From: Spirochaetia bacterium
GTDB lineage: Bacteria > Spirochaetota > Spirochaetia > PWKH01
Assembly (NCBI GenBank): GCA_021736505.1
Contig: JAIPFU010000048.1
Span: 1-10,935 of the forward strand
Reading direction: 5' to 3'
Length of the DNA stretch: 10,935 nt
Shown: in pieces, positions 1-6,654 of the stretch
Layout: each line of letters opens with the position of its first letter
Position numbering within the stretch: the stretch's first letter is position 1
Notes under the pieces: model-generated
Databases searched by the model: none
Told to the model about the DNA's origin: nothing
What the model saw: only the letters and a program-made list of their open reading frames with translations
Program-made: the position numbers and the translations under genes

Positions 1-604
1 CTCCTTGAGTCGAGTGTTCTTTAGAAAGTCTCCATGCCCACTTTCTTTCCGTTTCCCAATCCCCGAAATTCCTGCTGTAGAGCCAGCCCTGCAGATATTT
101 CCCATCTATGTGAACAATCTCTCCCAGCTCCCCGGATTCCACAGTCTGTTTAAGTAGACGTGAAGCTGCAGAATTTCGTTTTGAAAAATTTATCATGGTA
201 TGCAGGGATGTATGCAGAAATGCAGTTCTCATCTCTTCAGCCTGGATAAGTGTCTGGGCCATGGGCTTATCACAGAAAACACTATAACCGGCGTTCAAGC
301 CTGCCATCACGACGGGGTGGTGCAGAAAATCAGGAACCGCTGCCAAAACTGCGTCAAGTTTTTCCTGCTGAATCATCTGGTTATAATCCGTATATACCCG
401 CGGAATCCCCCATTGCCGGGAAAATGAAGTTCCTTTTTTCAAGGAAGGATCACAGCAGCTTTGGATAACTGAAGCACCGTTACGCGGAAAGACCTTTGCA
501 TAATGGTTTCCCATAAAACCGCAGCCCACAAGTCCCAGACGGATTTTTCCAGTCCCATTACTTCTTTCCCAGTATTTCTGTAACTCAGTTTCCTTAATAG
601 ACAC
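1..604 (-). CDS. Gfo/Idh/MocA-family oxidoreductase, N-terminal part (runs off left edge)
   Basis: The frame is open from a GTG at 604 to the window edge, giving 201 codons of an incomplete gene. The GTG is chosen because GAGGTG lies 8 bases upstream, an in-frame TGA lies five codons upstream, and no ATG lies between that TGA and the NAD-binding fold. After a charged 20-residue lead comes a Rossmann dinucleotide loop, GLVGCGFMG (residues 24-32). It is followed by the family pattern of an acidic residue in the second strand (CDP, about 51-53) and CDKP (111-114), the counterpart of the usual EKP catalytic-lysine motif. MINFSKR (137-143) starts the substrate-domain crossover. Such cytoplasmic enzymes oxidise or reduce a hydroxyl of a sugar, inositol or related compound using NAD(P). 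The C-terminal domain, including the usual D-x-G-x-H motif, is outside the window. It follows the LacI-family gene by 68 bases on the same strand and is probably co-transcribed with it. The substrate is unknown. Confidence 0.9.
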   Translation of the reverse strand, partial: MSIKETELQKYWERSNGTGKIRLGLVGCGFMGNHYAKVFPRNGASVIQSCCDPSLKKGTSFSRQWGIPRVYTDYNQMIQQEKLDAVLAAVPDFLHHPVVMAGLNAGYSVFCDKPMAQTLIQAEEMRTAFLHTSLHTMINFSKRNSAASRLLKQTVESGELGEIVHIDGKYLQGWLYSRNFGDWETERKWAWRLSKEHSTQG

Positions 605-672
605 TCTAGATTCACCTCATGTGTACCATTTTTCTCTGCTGAACTGCAGTTTCATTTTACATGATCCAAATA

Positions 673-1704
673 TTATTGCCTGCATACTCCAGTTGAATGT
701 CTAATGATAAACCCAGTATCAAGAGAACGCAATTCCCCATTTTCACTTGGAGCTGTTTCTCCTTCAATTATACTGATGAGTATACGCACGGCTTCACTAC
801 CCATTTTTGTTATAGGCTGATGAATGGTGGTAAGGGGGGGATTTGTATCTTTGGCAGGCCCGAGATTATCAAAGCCGATGATACTGACATCCCGCGGTAC
901 TTCGAGCCCCCGTTCCTTACAGTAGAGAAAAACCCCCATGGCCTCTCTGTCGGAAGCGCAGAAAATAACCGAAACAGGATCGTCCCTATTCAGCAGAGAA
1001 TCCGAAGCCCGGTACCCGCTGGTCTTTGAAAAATTCCCTTCAGCAATTTCAGTCTGTAGATCCATCTCCCTGCACACATTCGTAAAAGCCTTGAGACGTT
1101 CCCTGCCGTCCCAGTATGAGAGATCACCAGTGATATAGCCCAGTCGCCTATGCCCCAGGGAGACTGCATGACGAACAGCTTCACGGGTACCCTTGCAAGG
1201 ATCACTATTTACACAGTTCATACCGGAAACTTTATTGTTTAGAAGTACAAAAGGGATTCTCTTCTGTTTCAGTTCTTCAAAACGAGGATCACCCAGGGGA
1301 GAAACAGAGAAAACCAGTCCGTCAACTTCTTTTCCATAAACGTAGGTACTGAGATCTTTATATTCCTCTTCAACCTTATCAAGAATAATGTTGATGGTAT
1401 ATTTATGCTGTTCTGCTTGTAAAAGAACCCCATCAAGAAGACGCGGAAAATAGGCCCTGGAGAAAGGAGAAAATGATTTATATGTTCTGACCACAAGGCC
1501 TAACCTATATGTCCTGTTTGAGGCTAGCAGTACAGCCTGTCTGTTAGGGATATAGCCGAGCTCCCGGGCAACCTGTTTAACCCTTTCCCGGACCTCAAGA
1601 GAAATCATCTTTGAATCATTCAAAGCCCTTGAGACAGTGGATTCAGCAACTCCTGCTGCTTTTGCGACCTCTTTTCTGGTAACTTTTTTTCTCACAATCA
1701 ACAA
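673..1704 (-). CDS. LacI-family transcriptional regulator
   Basis: The protein has 343 residues, the usual length for the family. Residues 8-30 form the LacI helix-turn-helix (VTRKEVAKAAGVAESTVSRALN). The hinge follows as YIPN (51-54), with the minor-groove leucine at about L60, although the common Arg after the hinge Ala is Val here. From about residue 68 (LGLVV) there is a periplasmic-binding-protein-like effector domain with typical landmarks: VDGLVF, GHRRLGYITG, VIFCASDREAMGV, VPRDVSIIGFDN and the late LTTIHQP. It therefore probably binds a sugar or sugar derivative and represses (less often activates) transcription as a dimer. The start is non-ATG: TTG at 1704 or 1701, or GTG at 1695, with AGGA at 1710-1707. 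TTG at 1701 has the best spacing (5 bases), so the N-terminus is uncertain by three codons. It lies just downstream of the sugar operon terminator and is the obvious candidate regulator of that operon. Confidence 0.93.
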   Translation of the reverse strand: MLIVRKKVTRKEVAKAAGVAESTVSRALNDSKMISLEVRERVKQVARELGYIPNRQAVLLASNRTYRLGLVVRTYKSFSPFSRAYFPRLLDGVLLQAEQHKYTINIILDKVEEEYKDLSTYVYGKEVDGLVFSVSPLGDPRFEELKQKRIPFVLLNNKVSGMNCVNSDPCKGTREAVRHAVSLGHRRLGYITGDLSYWDGRERLKAFTNVCREMDLQTEIAEGNFSKTSGYRASDSLLNRDDPVSVIFCASDREAMGVFLYCKERGLEVPRDVSIIGFDNLGPAKDTNPPLTTIHQPITKMGSEAVRILISIIEGETAPSENGELRSLDTGFIIRHSTGVCRQ

Positions 1705-1724
1705 CGTCCTTTAATTTCGGGTAT

Positions 1725-1752
1725 TGTATAATATAACTTTTATGTTCGTCGA
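1725..1752 (-). promoter_or_regulatory. Possible promoter of the LacI-family gene
   Basis: On the minus strand TCGACG (1752-1747) and TATACA (1730-1725) are 16 bases apart. Transcription would start near 1718 with a leader of about 14 bases. The -35 box is weak, and TATTAT a few bases upstream is an alternative -10. A 5-base inverted repeat, TTCGT (1745-1749) and ACGAA (1760-1764), overlaps the -35 and could be an operator for autoregulation. All of this is inference from sequence. Confidence 0.35.
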
Positions 1753-1787
1753 GTGGGAAACGAATAGATTTCACCCGTAAAGTAAGC

Positions 1788-1814
1788 GAAACTGCTGAAA
1801 ATGCTGAAACTGCT
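1788..1814. repeat. Three tandem copies of a 9-base repeat
   Basis: Plus-strand reading gives GAAACTGCT (1788-1796), GAAAATGCT (1797-1805) and GAAACTGCT (1806-1814), followed by a decayed fourth unit GACGATTCT (1815-1823). Copies 1 and 3 are identical and copy 2 differs at one base. The period is a multiple of three, and plus-strand translation gives a Glu-Thr-Ala type repeat ending at TAA near 1845. There is no start codon or ribosome site, so it is not called a gene. It sits between the sugar operon terminator and the LacI promoter. Confidence 0.75.
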
Positions 1815-1892
1815 GACGATTCTGAATCTTTACACCCCCGCTAATTAGGGTATTCCGTTTACACAGTATTAAGCAAACCCCATACACACATC

Positions 1893-1934
1893 AAAAACAG
1901 CCCCGGAAAGAATCCATCTCCCCCGGGGCCTGTT
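1893..1934 (-). terminator. Intrinsic terminator of the sugar transport operon
   Basis: In minus-strand RNA, arms AACAGGCCCCGG (1934-1923) and CCGGGGCTGTT (1906-1896) pair over 11 base pairs with one bulged G and a loop of about 16 bases. The run TTTTT follows at 1897-1893, partly overlapping the end of the stem. It lies about 100 bases past the stop of the binding-protein gene and before the LacI promoter, so it closes the operon and separates the regulator gene. Confidence 0.85.
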
Positions 1935-2034
1935 CAAAGAAAGTAATTCTTGTTTTTAGCTCTGCCTTCTGCACACAAAAGCAGACAAGCTCAGATACAG
2001 AAAATTACATTCGCCTTCAACTGACTCATACTCT

Positions 2035-3039
2035 TTAGAATACCGAATCCGGTGTATAATAATCTTCAGCATTCTCTTCGGTAATAAGCTCGGCAGCTAG
2101 GATGATCTTAGATGGAACAGCCTGCTGATAATATCCAGGCAGGGAAATGCCTTTTGTCCCATAAACTGCCAGGGATACTCCGGTTGCCGCCATTGACGGA
2201 TGATAGGTAACATCTGCTTTCACAAGTTCGTCCCCATCAATAATCATCTTGATAATATCTTTTGAACCGGCACCGCCGAGAAAAATATCAATATCATTTC
2301 GGCCGGATTCTTTGTATGCCTGGAGAACACCTTTGAGAACATCATCATCCTGGGCAAATACAGCATCAATATCATCATACTTCTGGAGATAGTTTTCCAT
2401 AATCTCCAAACCTTTTTGTGTTGACCAGTAAGCAGGCTGAGAATCAAGAATCTCTATACCTGGATACTCATCCATAACAGCTTCAAATGCTTCAACCCGC
2501 TCAGTGTTAATCACACAGGGAATTCCTTCCAAAGCTACAATTTTCCCTCTGCCGTTCAGCTCTTCAGCCATCCACTGCGCACTCACACGACCAAGTCCGG
2601 GATTATCACCTGCTATATAGGCATCCGAAATACCGCTCTTAGTCAGCCCACGGTCAATAACAACGGTATAAATACCAGCTTTATGAGCCTCTTCTACAAC
2701 AGGCGTCAAGGGAGCCGAATCATGGGGCAGTATAACTAGTGCATCAATTTCCTGTACCATAAGGTCTTCAACAACAGCTACCTGGGATGCAGGATCAGCG
2801 GCGGTTTTCATGATGAATTCAATACTCGGGTCCCGGGCTTCCCACTCCTTAATAGCCTTTTCAGCCCACCAAACTACTCCGCCTGTCCAACCATGGTCTG
2901 CGGTGGGTACCGTAACTCCAATCTTCACAGCTTCACCGCTGACTGTTTCAGCCTCAGCAGCTGCTTCACCATCTCCCTGTGCAAACACTAACGTACTCAC
3001 ACACATAAGAACCAATAAAACGACTAACGCTTTCTTCAT
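2035..3039 (-). CDS. Periplasmic sugar-binding protein of an ABC transporter (RbsB-like, CUT2 type)
   Basis: The protein has 334 residues. MKKALVVLLVLMCVSTLVFA (1-20) is a signal peptide with a signal peptidase I-like site before Q21. No lipobox Cys follows it, so the protein is probably soluble in the periplasm. An acidic Gly/Glu/Ala-rich linker follows (21-37). The mature part is a type 1 periplasmic-binding fold: IGVTVPTADHGWTGG opens lobe 1 (about 40-54), IDALVILPHDS is the ribose-binding-type strand and turn, VVIDRG (about 127-131) carries the usual ligand Asp and Arg, and AQDDDVLKG (about 229-237) matches the conserved sugar-contacting Asp loop. The ribosome site AAGGAGG lies 6 bases before the ATG. 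It is the last gene of the operon, 63 bases after the permease gene. It delivers substrate to the RbsC/RbsA-type pair encoded upstream. The fold says pentose, hexose or polyol; the exact ligand cannot be read. Confidence 0.94.
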   Translation of the reverse strand: MKKALVVLLVLMCVSTLVFAQGDGEAAAEAETVSGEAVKIGVTVPTADHGWTGGVVWWAEKAIKEWEARDPSIEFIMKTAADPASQVAVVEDLMVQEIDALVILPHDSAPLTPVVEEAHKAGIYTVVIDRGLTKSGISDAYIAGDNPGLGRVSAQWMAEELNGRGKIVALEGIPCVINTERVEAFEAVMDEYPGIEILDSQPAYWSTQKGLEIMENYLQKYDDIDAVFAQDDDVLKGVLQAYKESGRNDIDIFLGGAGSKDIIKMIIDGDELVKADVTYHPSMAATGVSLAVYGTKGISLPGYYQQAVPSKIILAAELITEENAEDYYTPDSVF

Positions 3040-3079
3040 GAATTCCTCCTTAATTAGACTCTAAGCAAATTGTATTTTC

Positions 3080-3111
3080 AGTTCCCTGCAGTCTTAGCCT
3101 GTTCAGGAACT
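3080..3111 (-). other. Stem-loop at the permease/binding-protein junction
   Basis: In minus-strand RNA, AGTTCCTG (3111-3104) pairs with CAGGGAACT (3088-3080) with one bulge, and an inner CAG/CTG can extend it. The left arm covers the permease stop codon. There is no T run after it, so it is not a terminator. Such hairpins between transporter genes can change mRNA stability and so raise the binding-protein level; that role is inference. Confidence 0.45.
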
Positions 3112-4062
3112 TTTATTTTTTTTGTACTGCAGCAGTACAGCAAAGATGATTACCAAACCCTTTACTGTTCCCTGCAGATAGGGTGAAACCCCCATCATAT
3201 TCAGCATATTATTAATAATACCAAGAATTACAGCTCCTAAAACGGTCCCGATAACCGTCCCGCTTCCGCCGGACATCGACGTTCCGCCAATCACCACCGC
3301 AGCAATTGCATCCAATTCATACGCATTCCCGGCATTTGATGAACTGATAGAATTCAGCCTTGATGAAAGCATTACAGCGGTCACTCCTACGGTTAATCCA
3401 GTGATAACATACGCCATAAATCTTACTAACCGAGTCTTGATCGCAGAATATCTGGCAACCTGTTCATTCGCTCCAACAGCGCAAATATAGCGACCGTAGC
3501 GTGTATGATTTAACAGCAGGTGCAGCAGGATGGTAAGCCCAATAAAAACCCAGACAGGAATAGGAATACCCAAAAAGAGTCCGGATCCAATATTCTGATA
3601 TGCAGGGCTCTCAGACCGATATTCACCGGCATTTACAAAATAGAGGGTTAGGGAGCGAAATATGGACATGGATCCGAGGGTTACGATAAATGAGGCTATT
3701 TTAAAGCGTGTAACAATGAACCCGTTAAATGCTCCGCTCGCCGCCCCTATCAGAAGCGCAGCTAGTATTGCTAAGAAAATACTGAAGCCCGTAGCTCCTG
3801 TTGCATTCAGAACGAGAATTGCAAGACCGCCGACAAAGGCGGTCATGGATCCAACAGATAGATCAATCCCGCCGGAGATAATGACAAAAGTCATCCCCAG
3901 CCCGATAATGCCCGTGTATGATACCTGCCGTAAAATATTGAGCAGATTTCTTCCTTTCAGGAAATAGGGACTGGAAAGTGATGCAATAACAAATATAATG
4001 ATCAGCGCGATCAGGGCAGCATACTTTGATAAATCGACATCCCTAATTGTTTTTAGTTTCAT
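3103..4062 (-). CDS. Sugar ABC transporter permease (RbsC-like)
   Basis: This is a 319-residue inner-membrane protein made almost entirely of hydrophobic segments (about 8-10 helices, the first at about 14-31). It carries hallmarks of the BPD_transp_2 (RbsC/XylH) family: GGIDLSVGS (64-72), the cytoplasmic coupling region with AVGANEQVARYSAIK (about 196-210), and AIAAVVIGGTSMSGGSGTVIGT near residues 253-274. The length is normal. Its ATG overlaps the ATPase stop by four bases (ATGA at 4062-4059), a sign of translational coupling. A GGAAGGAA purine stretch about 10 bases upstream, inside the ATPase gene, can serve as ribosome site. The protein would form a homodimeric channel for the substrate delivered by the binding protein. 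There is no second permease gene, as usual for CUT2 systems. Confidence 0.95.
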   Translation of the reverse strand: MKLKTIRDVDLSKYAALIALIIIFVIASLSSPYFLKGRNLLNILRQVSYTGIIGLGMTFVIISGGIDLSVGSMTAFVGGLAILVLNATGATGFSIFLAILAALLIGAASGAFNGFIVTRFKIASFIVTLGSMSIFRSLTLYFVNAGEYRSESPAYQNIGSGLFLGIPIPVWVFIGLTILLHLLLNHTRYGRYICAVGANEQVARYSAIKTRLVRFMAYVITGLTVGVTAVMLSSRLNSISSSNAGNAYELDAIAAVVIGGTSMSGGSGTVIGTVLGAVILGIINNMLNMMGVSPYLQGTVKGLVIIFAVLLQYKKNKSS

Positions 4063-5558
4063 ACGCTTATTCCTTCCTTTATTCCTGTTGCATAAAACAT
4101 AATTTCTTCTTCACTCATATCCTTATCCTGTATTTCCCCAGCAAGTCGGCCTTCCCGCATGACAAGGACCCTATGGCACATACCCATAATCTCTTCCAGT
4201 TCTGAGGAAATGAACATGCAGGCAATATTCTCTTTCGCCAGTTCCCGGACAAACTGATAAATCTCCATTTTCGCATTAACATCTATTCCCCGGGTCGGTT
4301 CATCAAGGATGAGTATATCCGGTTTTGTGTCCATCCATTTTGCAAGATAGACTTTCTGCTGATTGCCGCCGCTGAGAAAACGCAACTTGGAAAAGAGAGA
4401 AGCCGCTTTAATATTGAAGCTTCTGACATATTCATCTGTGGCAGCCTGCTCTTTTTTTCTATCGATGAAGCCTTTAATATATCGGCGCAGAGAAACCAGC
4501 GTTATATTCTGGGGAACGGTAAAATCCATGATAAGTCCCTTTCCCTGTCTGTCTTCAGACAGATACGCTATCCCATGCTTAACTGCCTCCCTGGGATGAT
4601 CAATCTCCACTTTTTCTCCGCTAATAAAAACTCTCCCGCCGCTTTTCTGCCTGATCCCCATGATCGTTTCCGCTAATTCGGTCCTGCCGGCACCCATAAG
4701 TCCTGCAAATCCCAGAATTTCCCCCCTCTTCAGGGAGAAGCTGATATTATCCAGCAGACCGGGTACTGTAAGTCCCTCCACTTTAAGTATGTCCTCTCCT
4801 TGAGTGAACTGCTTCCGTGGAAAAACCTGGTTCAGCTCTCTCCCGACCATTCCTCTAGCCATCTGATCTATACTGAGAGAAGCAGTGGGGGATAAACTGA
4901 TCTGTTCGCCATCCCTGAGAATCAGAACCCTGCCGCAGACAGCTTTAACCTCCTTGAGTTTATGGGAAATAAAAACAATAGAGACGCCCCGTTTTTTCAG
5001 TTTCTCCATGATATGAAAAAGAATTTTTACTTCATCTGAATTGAGCACCGTCGTGGGTTCATCCATAATGAGAATCTTCGATTCATGCACCAGGGCTTTT
5101 CCAAGCTCTACCATCTGCTTCTGAGCTACACTCAAATCCATCATTCTGGCATCCGGACTGATATCTGTCTGCAGCTCTGAAAGGACCTCTTGGGTTCTGC
5201 GTCGCATACTTGCTTTATCTAAGAGCCCGTTTTTCACCAGTTCATTGCCGAGAAAAACATTTTCAAATACCGCAAGGGTGCTAACAAGGTTGAATTCCTG
5301 TGGGATCATGGTGATACCGAGCTTTTTAGCATTGATGGGATCACGTATTTCGACCTGTTCCCCACCCATTCGGATTATTCCTTCCGTGGCTGAGTAGATC
5401 CCACTGAGAATCTTCATGAAAGTCGATTTTCCAGCTCCATTTTCTCCGATGACACCAAGAATTTCTCCCTGGTTCAAAGACAATGTAACTTTGTTGAGCA
5501 CCCGGACACCGGAAAACTCCTTTGAGACGGATTCGGCTTCAAGAAGTGCTGTATTCAT
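4059..5558 (-). CDS. Sugar ABC transporter ATP-binding protein, two fused ATPase domains (RbsA-like)
   Basis: The protein has 499 residues, normal for RbsA/XylG/MglA. Domain 1 has Walker A GENGAGKST (38-46), the family's variant signature LSVAQ (142-146), Walker B ILIMDE (162-167) and the switch His in FISHK (about 199). Domain 2 has the degenerate Walker A GLMGAGRTE (286-294) typical of the family, signature LSGGN (395-399) and Walker B ILILDE (415-420). It would power import from the cytoplasmic face of the RbsC-like permease. The frame is open to an ATG at 5600, but ATG 5558 (MNTALLEAES) is chosen. AAGGAG (5570-5565) lies 6 bases before it, and the longer start would overlap the upstream isomerase gene by 32 bases. 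With this start the gene begins 10 bases after that gene's stop, whose TAA is part of TAAGGAG. No broken motif is seen beyond family-typical variants. Confidence 0.95.
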   Translation of the reverse strand: MNTALLEAESVSKEFSGVRVLNKVTLSLNQGEILGVIGENGAGKSTFMKILSGIYSATEGIIRMGGEQVEIRDPINAKKLGITMIPQEFNLVSTLAVFENVFLGNELVKNGLLDKASMRRRTQEVLSELQTDISPDARMMDLSVAQKQMVELGKALVHESKILIMDEPTTVLNSDEVKILFHIMEKLKKRGVSIVFISHKLKEVKAVCGRVLILRDGEQISLSPTASLSIDQMARGMVGRELNQVFPRKQFTQGEDILKVEGLTVPGLLDNISFSLKRGEILGFAGLMGAGRTELAETIMGIRQKSGGRVFISGEKVEIDHPREAVKHGIAYLSEDRQGKGLIMDFTVPQNITLVSLRRYIKGFIDRKKEQAATDEYVRSFNIKAASLFSKLRFLSGGNQQKVYLAKWMDTKPDILILDEPTRGIDVNAKMEIYQFVRELAKENIACMFISSELEEIMGMCHRVLVMREGRLAGEIQDKDMSEEEIMFYATGIKEGISV

Positions 5559-5568
5559 GCAAAACTCC

Positions 5569-6558
5569 TTACTGTTCCATGGCTCCGTCAAACTGTACAT
5601 TGGAGGGCTGAAAGTCTTTTTCCTTTACAAACCTGCAGGACTCCTCTGCGCCGTACATCCGTTCCATACCATTATCTTCCCACTCCACGGACAGGGGACC
5701 GGAATAGTTTATATCGTTCAGCGCACGGATTATCTCTTCAAAATTGACATCCCCATGCCCGAGGGATCTGAAATTCCATCCCCTGCGGTGGTCACCGAAG
5801 GGAAGATGCGATCCGAGGATTCCTGATCGCCCGTCCAGAGTGACCGAGGCATCCTTCATATGTACGTGATAAATCCTGTCAGGAAAATCTTTGATGAAAA
5901 CTTCAGGGGTCATACCCTGCCAAATCAGATGGCTGGGATCAAAGTTCAGTCCCAGGGTTTCCCGGTAATCAAAAACTTCAAAAAGCTTTTTGGTGGTCCA
6001 ATAGTCATAGGCTATCTCTGAAGGGTGCACTTCAAGAGCAAATTTAACACCGGCATCATCGAAAACATTAAAAATGGGAGTCCAGAGTTCAAGTATTTCC
6101 TTGTAGCCATCTTCTACCATGTTTGCTGAATTCTGTGGAAAGGAGTAGAAAAATTTCCAAATCGGGGATCCCATAAATCCGGTGACCACTTTACAACCCA
6201 TGGCTGCGGCTGCTTTCGCCGTAAGCTTCATTTCTGAAACAGCCCATTCTCGTATCTTTTCCGGATTCCCCTTATATGCATCGGGGGCAAAACCGTCTAA
6301 CCGTTTATCCCAAAGATCTCCTACGCACTGGCCGGCTAAATGCGCTCCCAGTGCCCAGCATTGTAACCCGTTCTTCTCCAGTATACGTTTTCTCTCCTGC
6401 ACATAAGCGGAGTCAGAGGCTGCTTTTGAAACATCCATATGATCACCCCAGCAGGCGACTTCTATTCCGTCATATCCGAATTTTCCCATGGTTTCACACA
6501 GATCTTCAAATTTCATATCCGCCCATTGTCCGCTGAAAATTGTTACCGGCCGTGCCAT
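5569..6558 (-). CDS. Sugar phosphate isomerase/epimerase-like TIM barrel protein
   Basis: This is a 329-residue cytoplasmic protein of the xylose-isomerase-like TIM barrel (AP endonuclease 2-like) superfamily, which includes inosose and keto-sugar isomerases, epimerases and dehydratases. The signs are GYDGIEVACWGDH (28-40) near the first strands, ALEVHPSE (174-181), LNFDPSHL (204-211), YHVHMKD (230-236) and LSVEWED (289-295). Likely divalent-metal ligands are E176, D207, H233 and E292, all present. The stretch SHLPFGDHRRGWNFRSLGHGDVNFE (250-274) matches a subgroup often found beside Gfo/Idh/MocA dehydrogenases. Two ATGs are possible: 6564 is only 1 base from AAGGAG (6571-6566), while 6558 is 7 bases away and is preferred. 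It sits between a dehydrogenase and the transporter genes, which suggests it isomerises or epimerises the imported compound or its keto form. The precise reaction cannot be read. Confidence 0.9.
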   Translation of the reverse strand: MARPVTIFSGQWADMKFEDLCETMGKFGYDGIEVACWGDHMDVSKAASDSAYVQERKRILEKNGLQCWALGAHLAGQCVGDLWDKRLDGFAPDAYKGNPEKIREWAVSEMKLTAKAAAAMGCKVVTGFMGSPIWKFFYSFPQNSANMVEDGYKEILELWTPIFNVFDDAGVKFALEVHPSEIAYDYWTTKKLFEVFDYRETLGLNFDPSHLIWQGMTPEVFIKDFPDRIYHVHMKDASVTLDGRSGILGSHLPFGDHRRGWNFRSLGHGDVNFEEIIRALNDINYSGPLSVEWEDNGMERMYGAEESCRFVKEKDFQPSNVQFDGAMEQ

Positions 6559-6565
6559 AATCATT

Positions 6566-6571
6566 CTCCTT
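6566..6571 (-). promoter_or_regulatory. Ribosome binding site deciding the isomerase start
   Basis: AAGGAG (6571-6566) is 1 base from the first in-frame ATG (6564) and 7 bases from the second (6558). The second spacing is the workable one, so translation should begin at 6558. Confidence 0.7.
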
Positions 6572-6636
6572 TTCTTTTAAAAAATCTCATGTTTCTGTAC
6601 ATGTTCCATATGTCAATACATATATATGTCCGTGAG

Positions 6637-6654
6637 ATGCTCTGCTTAGAGCAT
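6637..6654 (-). other. Perfect 7-bp hairpin at the end of the first dehydrogenase gene
   Basis: In minus-strand RNA, ATGCTCT (6654-6648) and AGAGCAT (6643-6637) pair perfectly around an AAGC loop, and the hairpin covers the TAA stop codon. It is followed by CTCACGG rather than a T run, so it is not an intrinsic terminator. It may stabilise or partly separate the mRNA of the first gene. A 12-base palindrome (ACATATATATGT, 6618-6629) lies just downstream. Confidence 0.4.

Larger units (their letters stand above)
1705..2034. other. Intergenic region between LacI-family gene and binding-protein gene
   Basis: This 330-base stretch has no gene. From right to left it holds about 100 bases of 3' untranslated sequence of the binding-protein gene, the intrinsic terminator at 1893-1934, the 9-base tandem repeats at 1788-1814, and the likely LacI-gene promoter. 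The untranslated part has a small stem (TCTGC/GCAGA, loop of 8) without a T run, which I do not call. Confidence 0.6.

Noticed and set aside
4059..5558. Variant signature LSVAQ and degenerate second Walker A as possible inactivation of the ATPase
   Set aside because: Both variants are normal for RbsA/XylG-type fused ATPases.
5559..5600. Longer ATPase start at 5600 adding 14 residues
   Set aside because: It would overlap the isomerase gene by 32 bases, and AAGGAG at 5570-5565 clearly serves ATG 5558.
5416..5826. 136-codon plus-strand open frame across the isomerase/ATPase junction
   Set aside because: It is antisense to two well-supported genes and has no family features.
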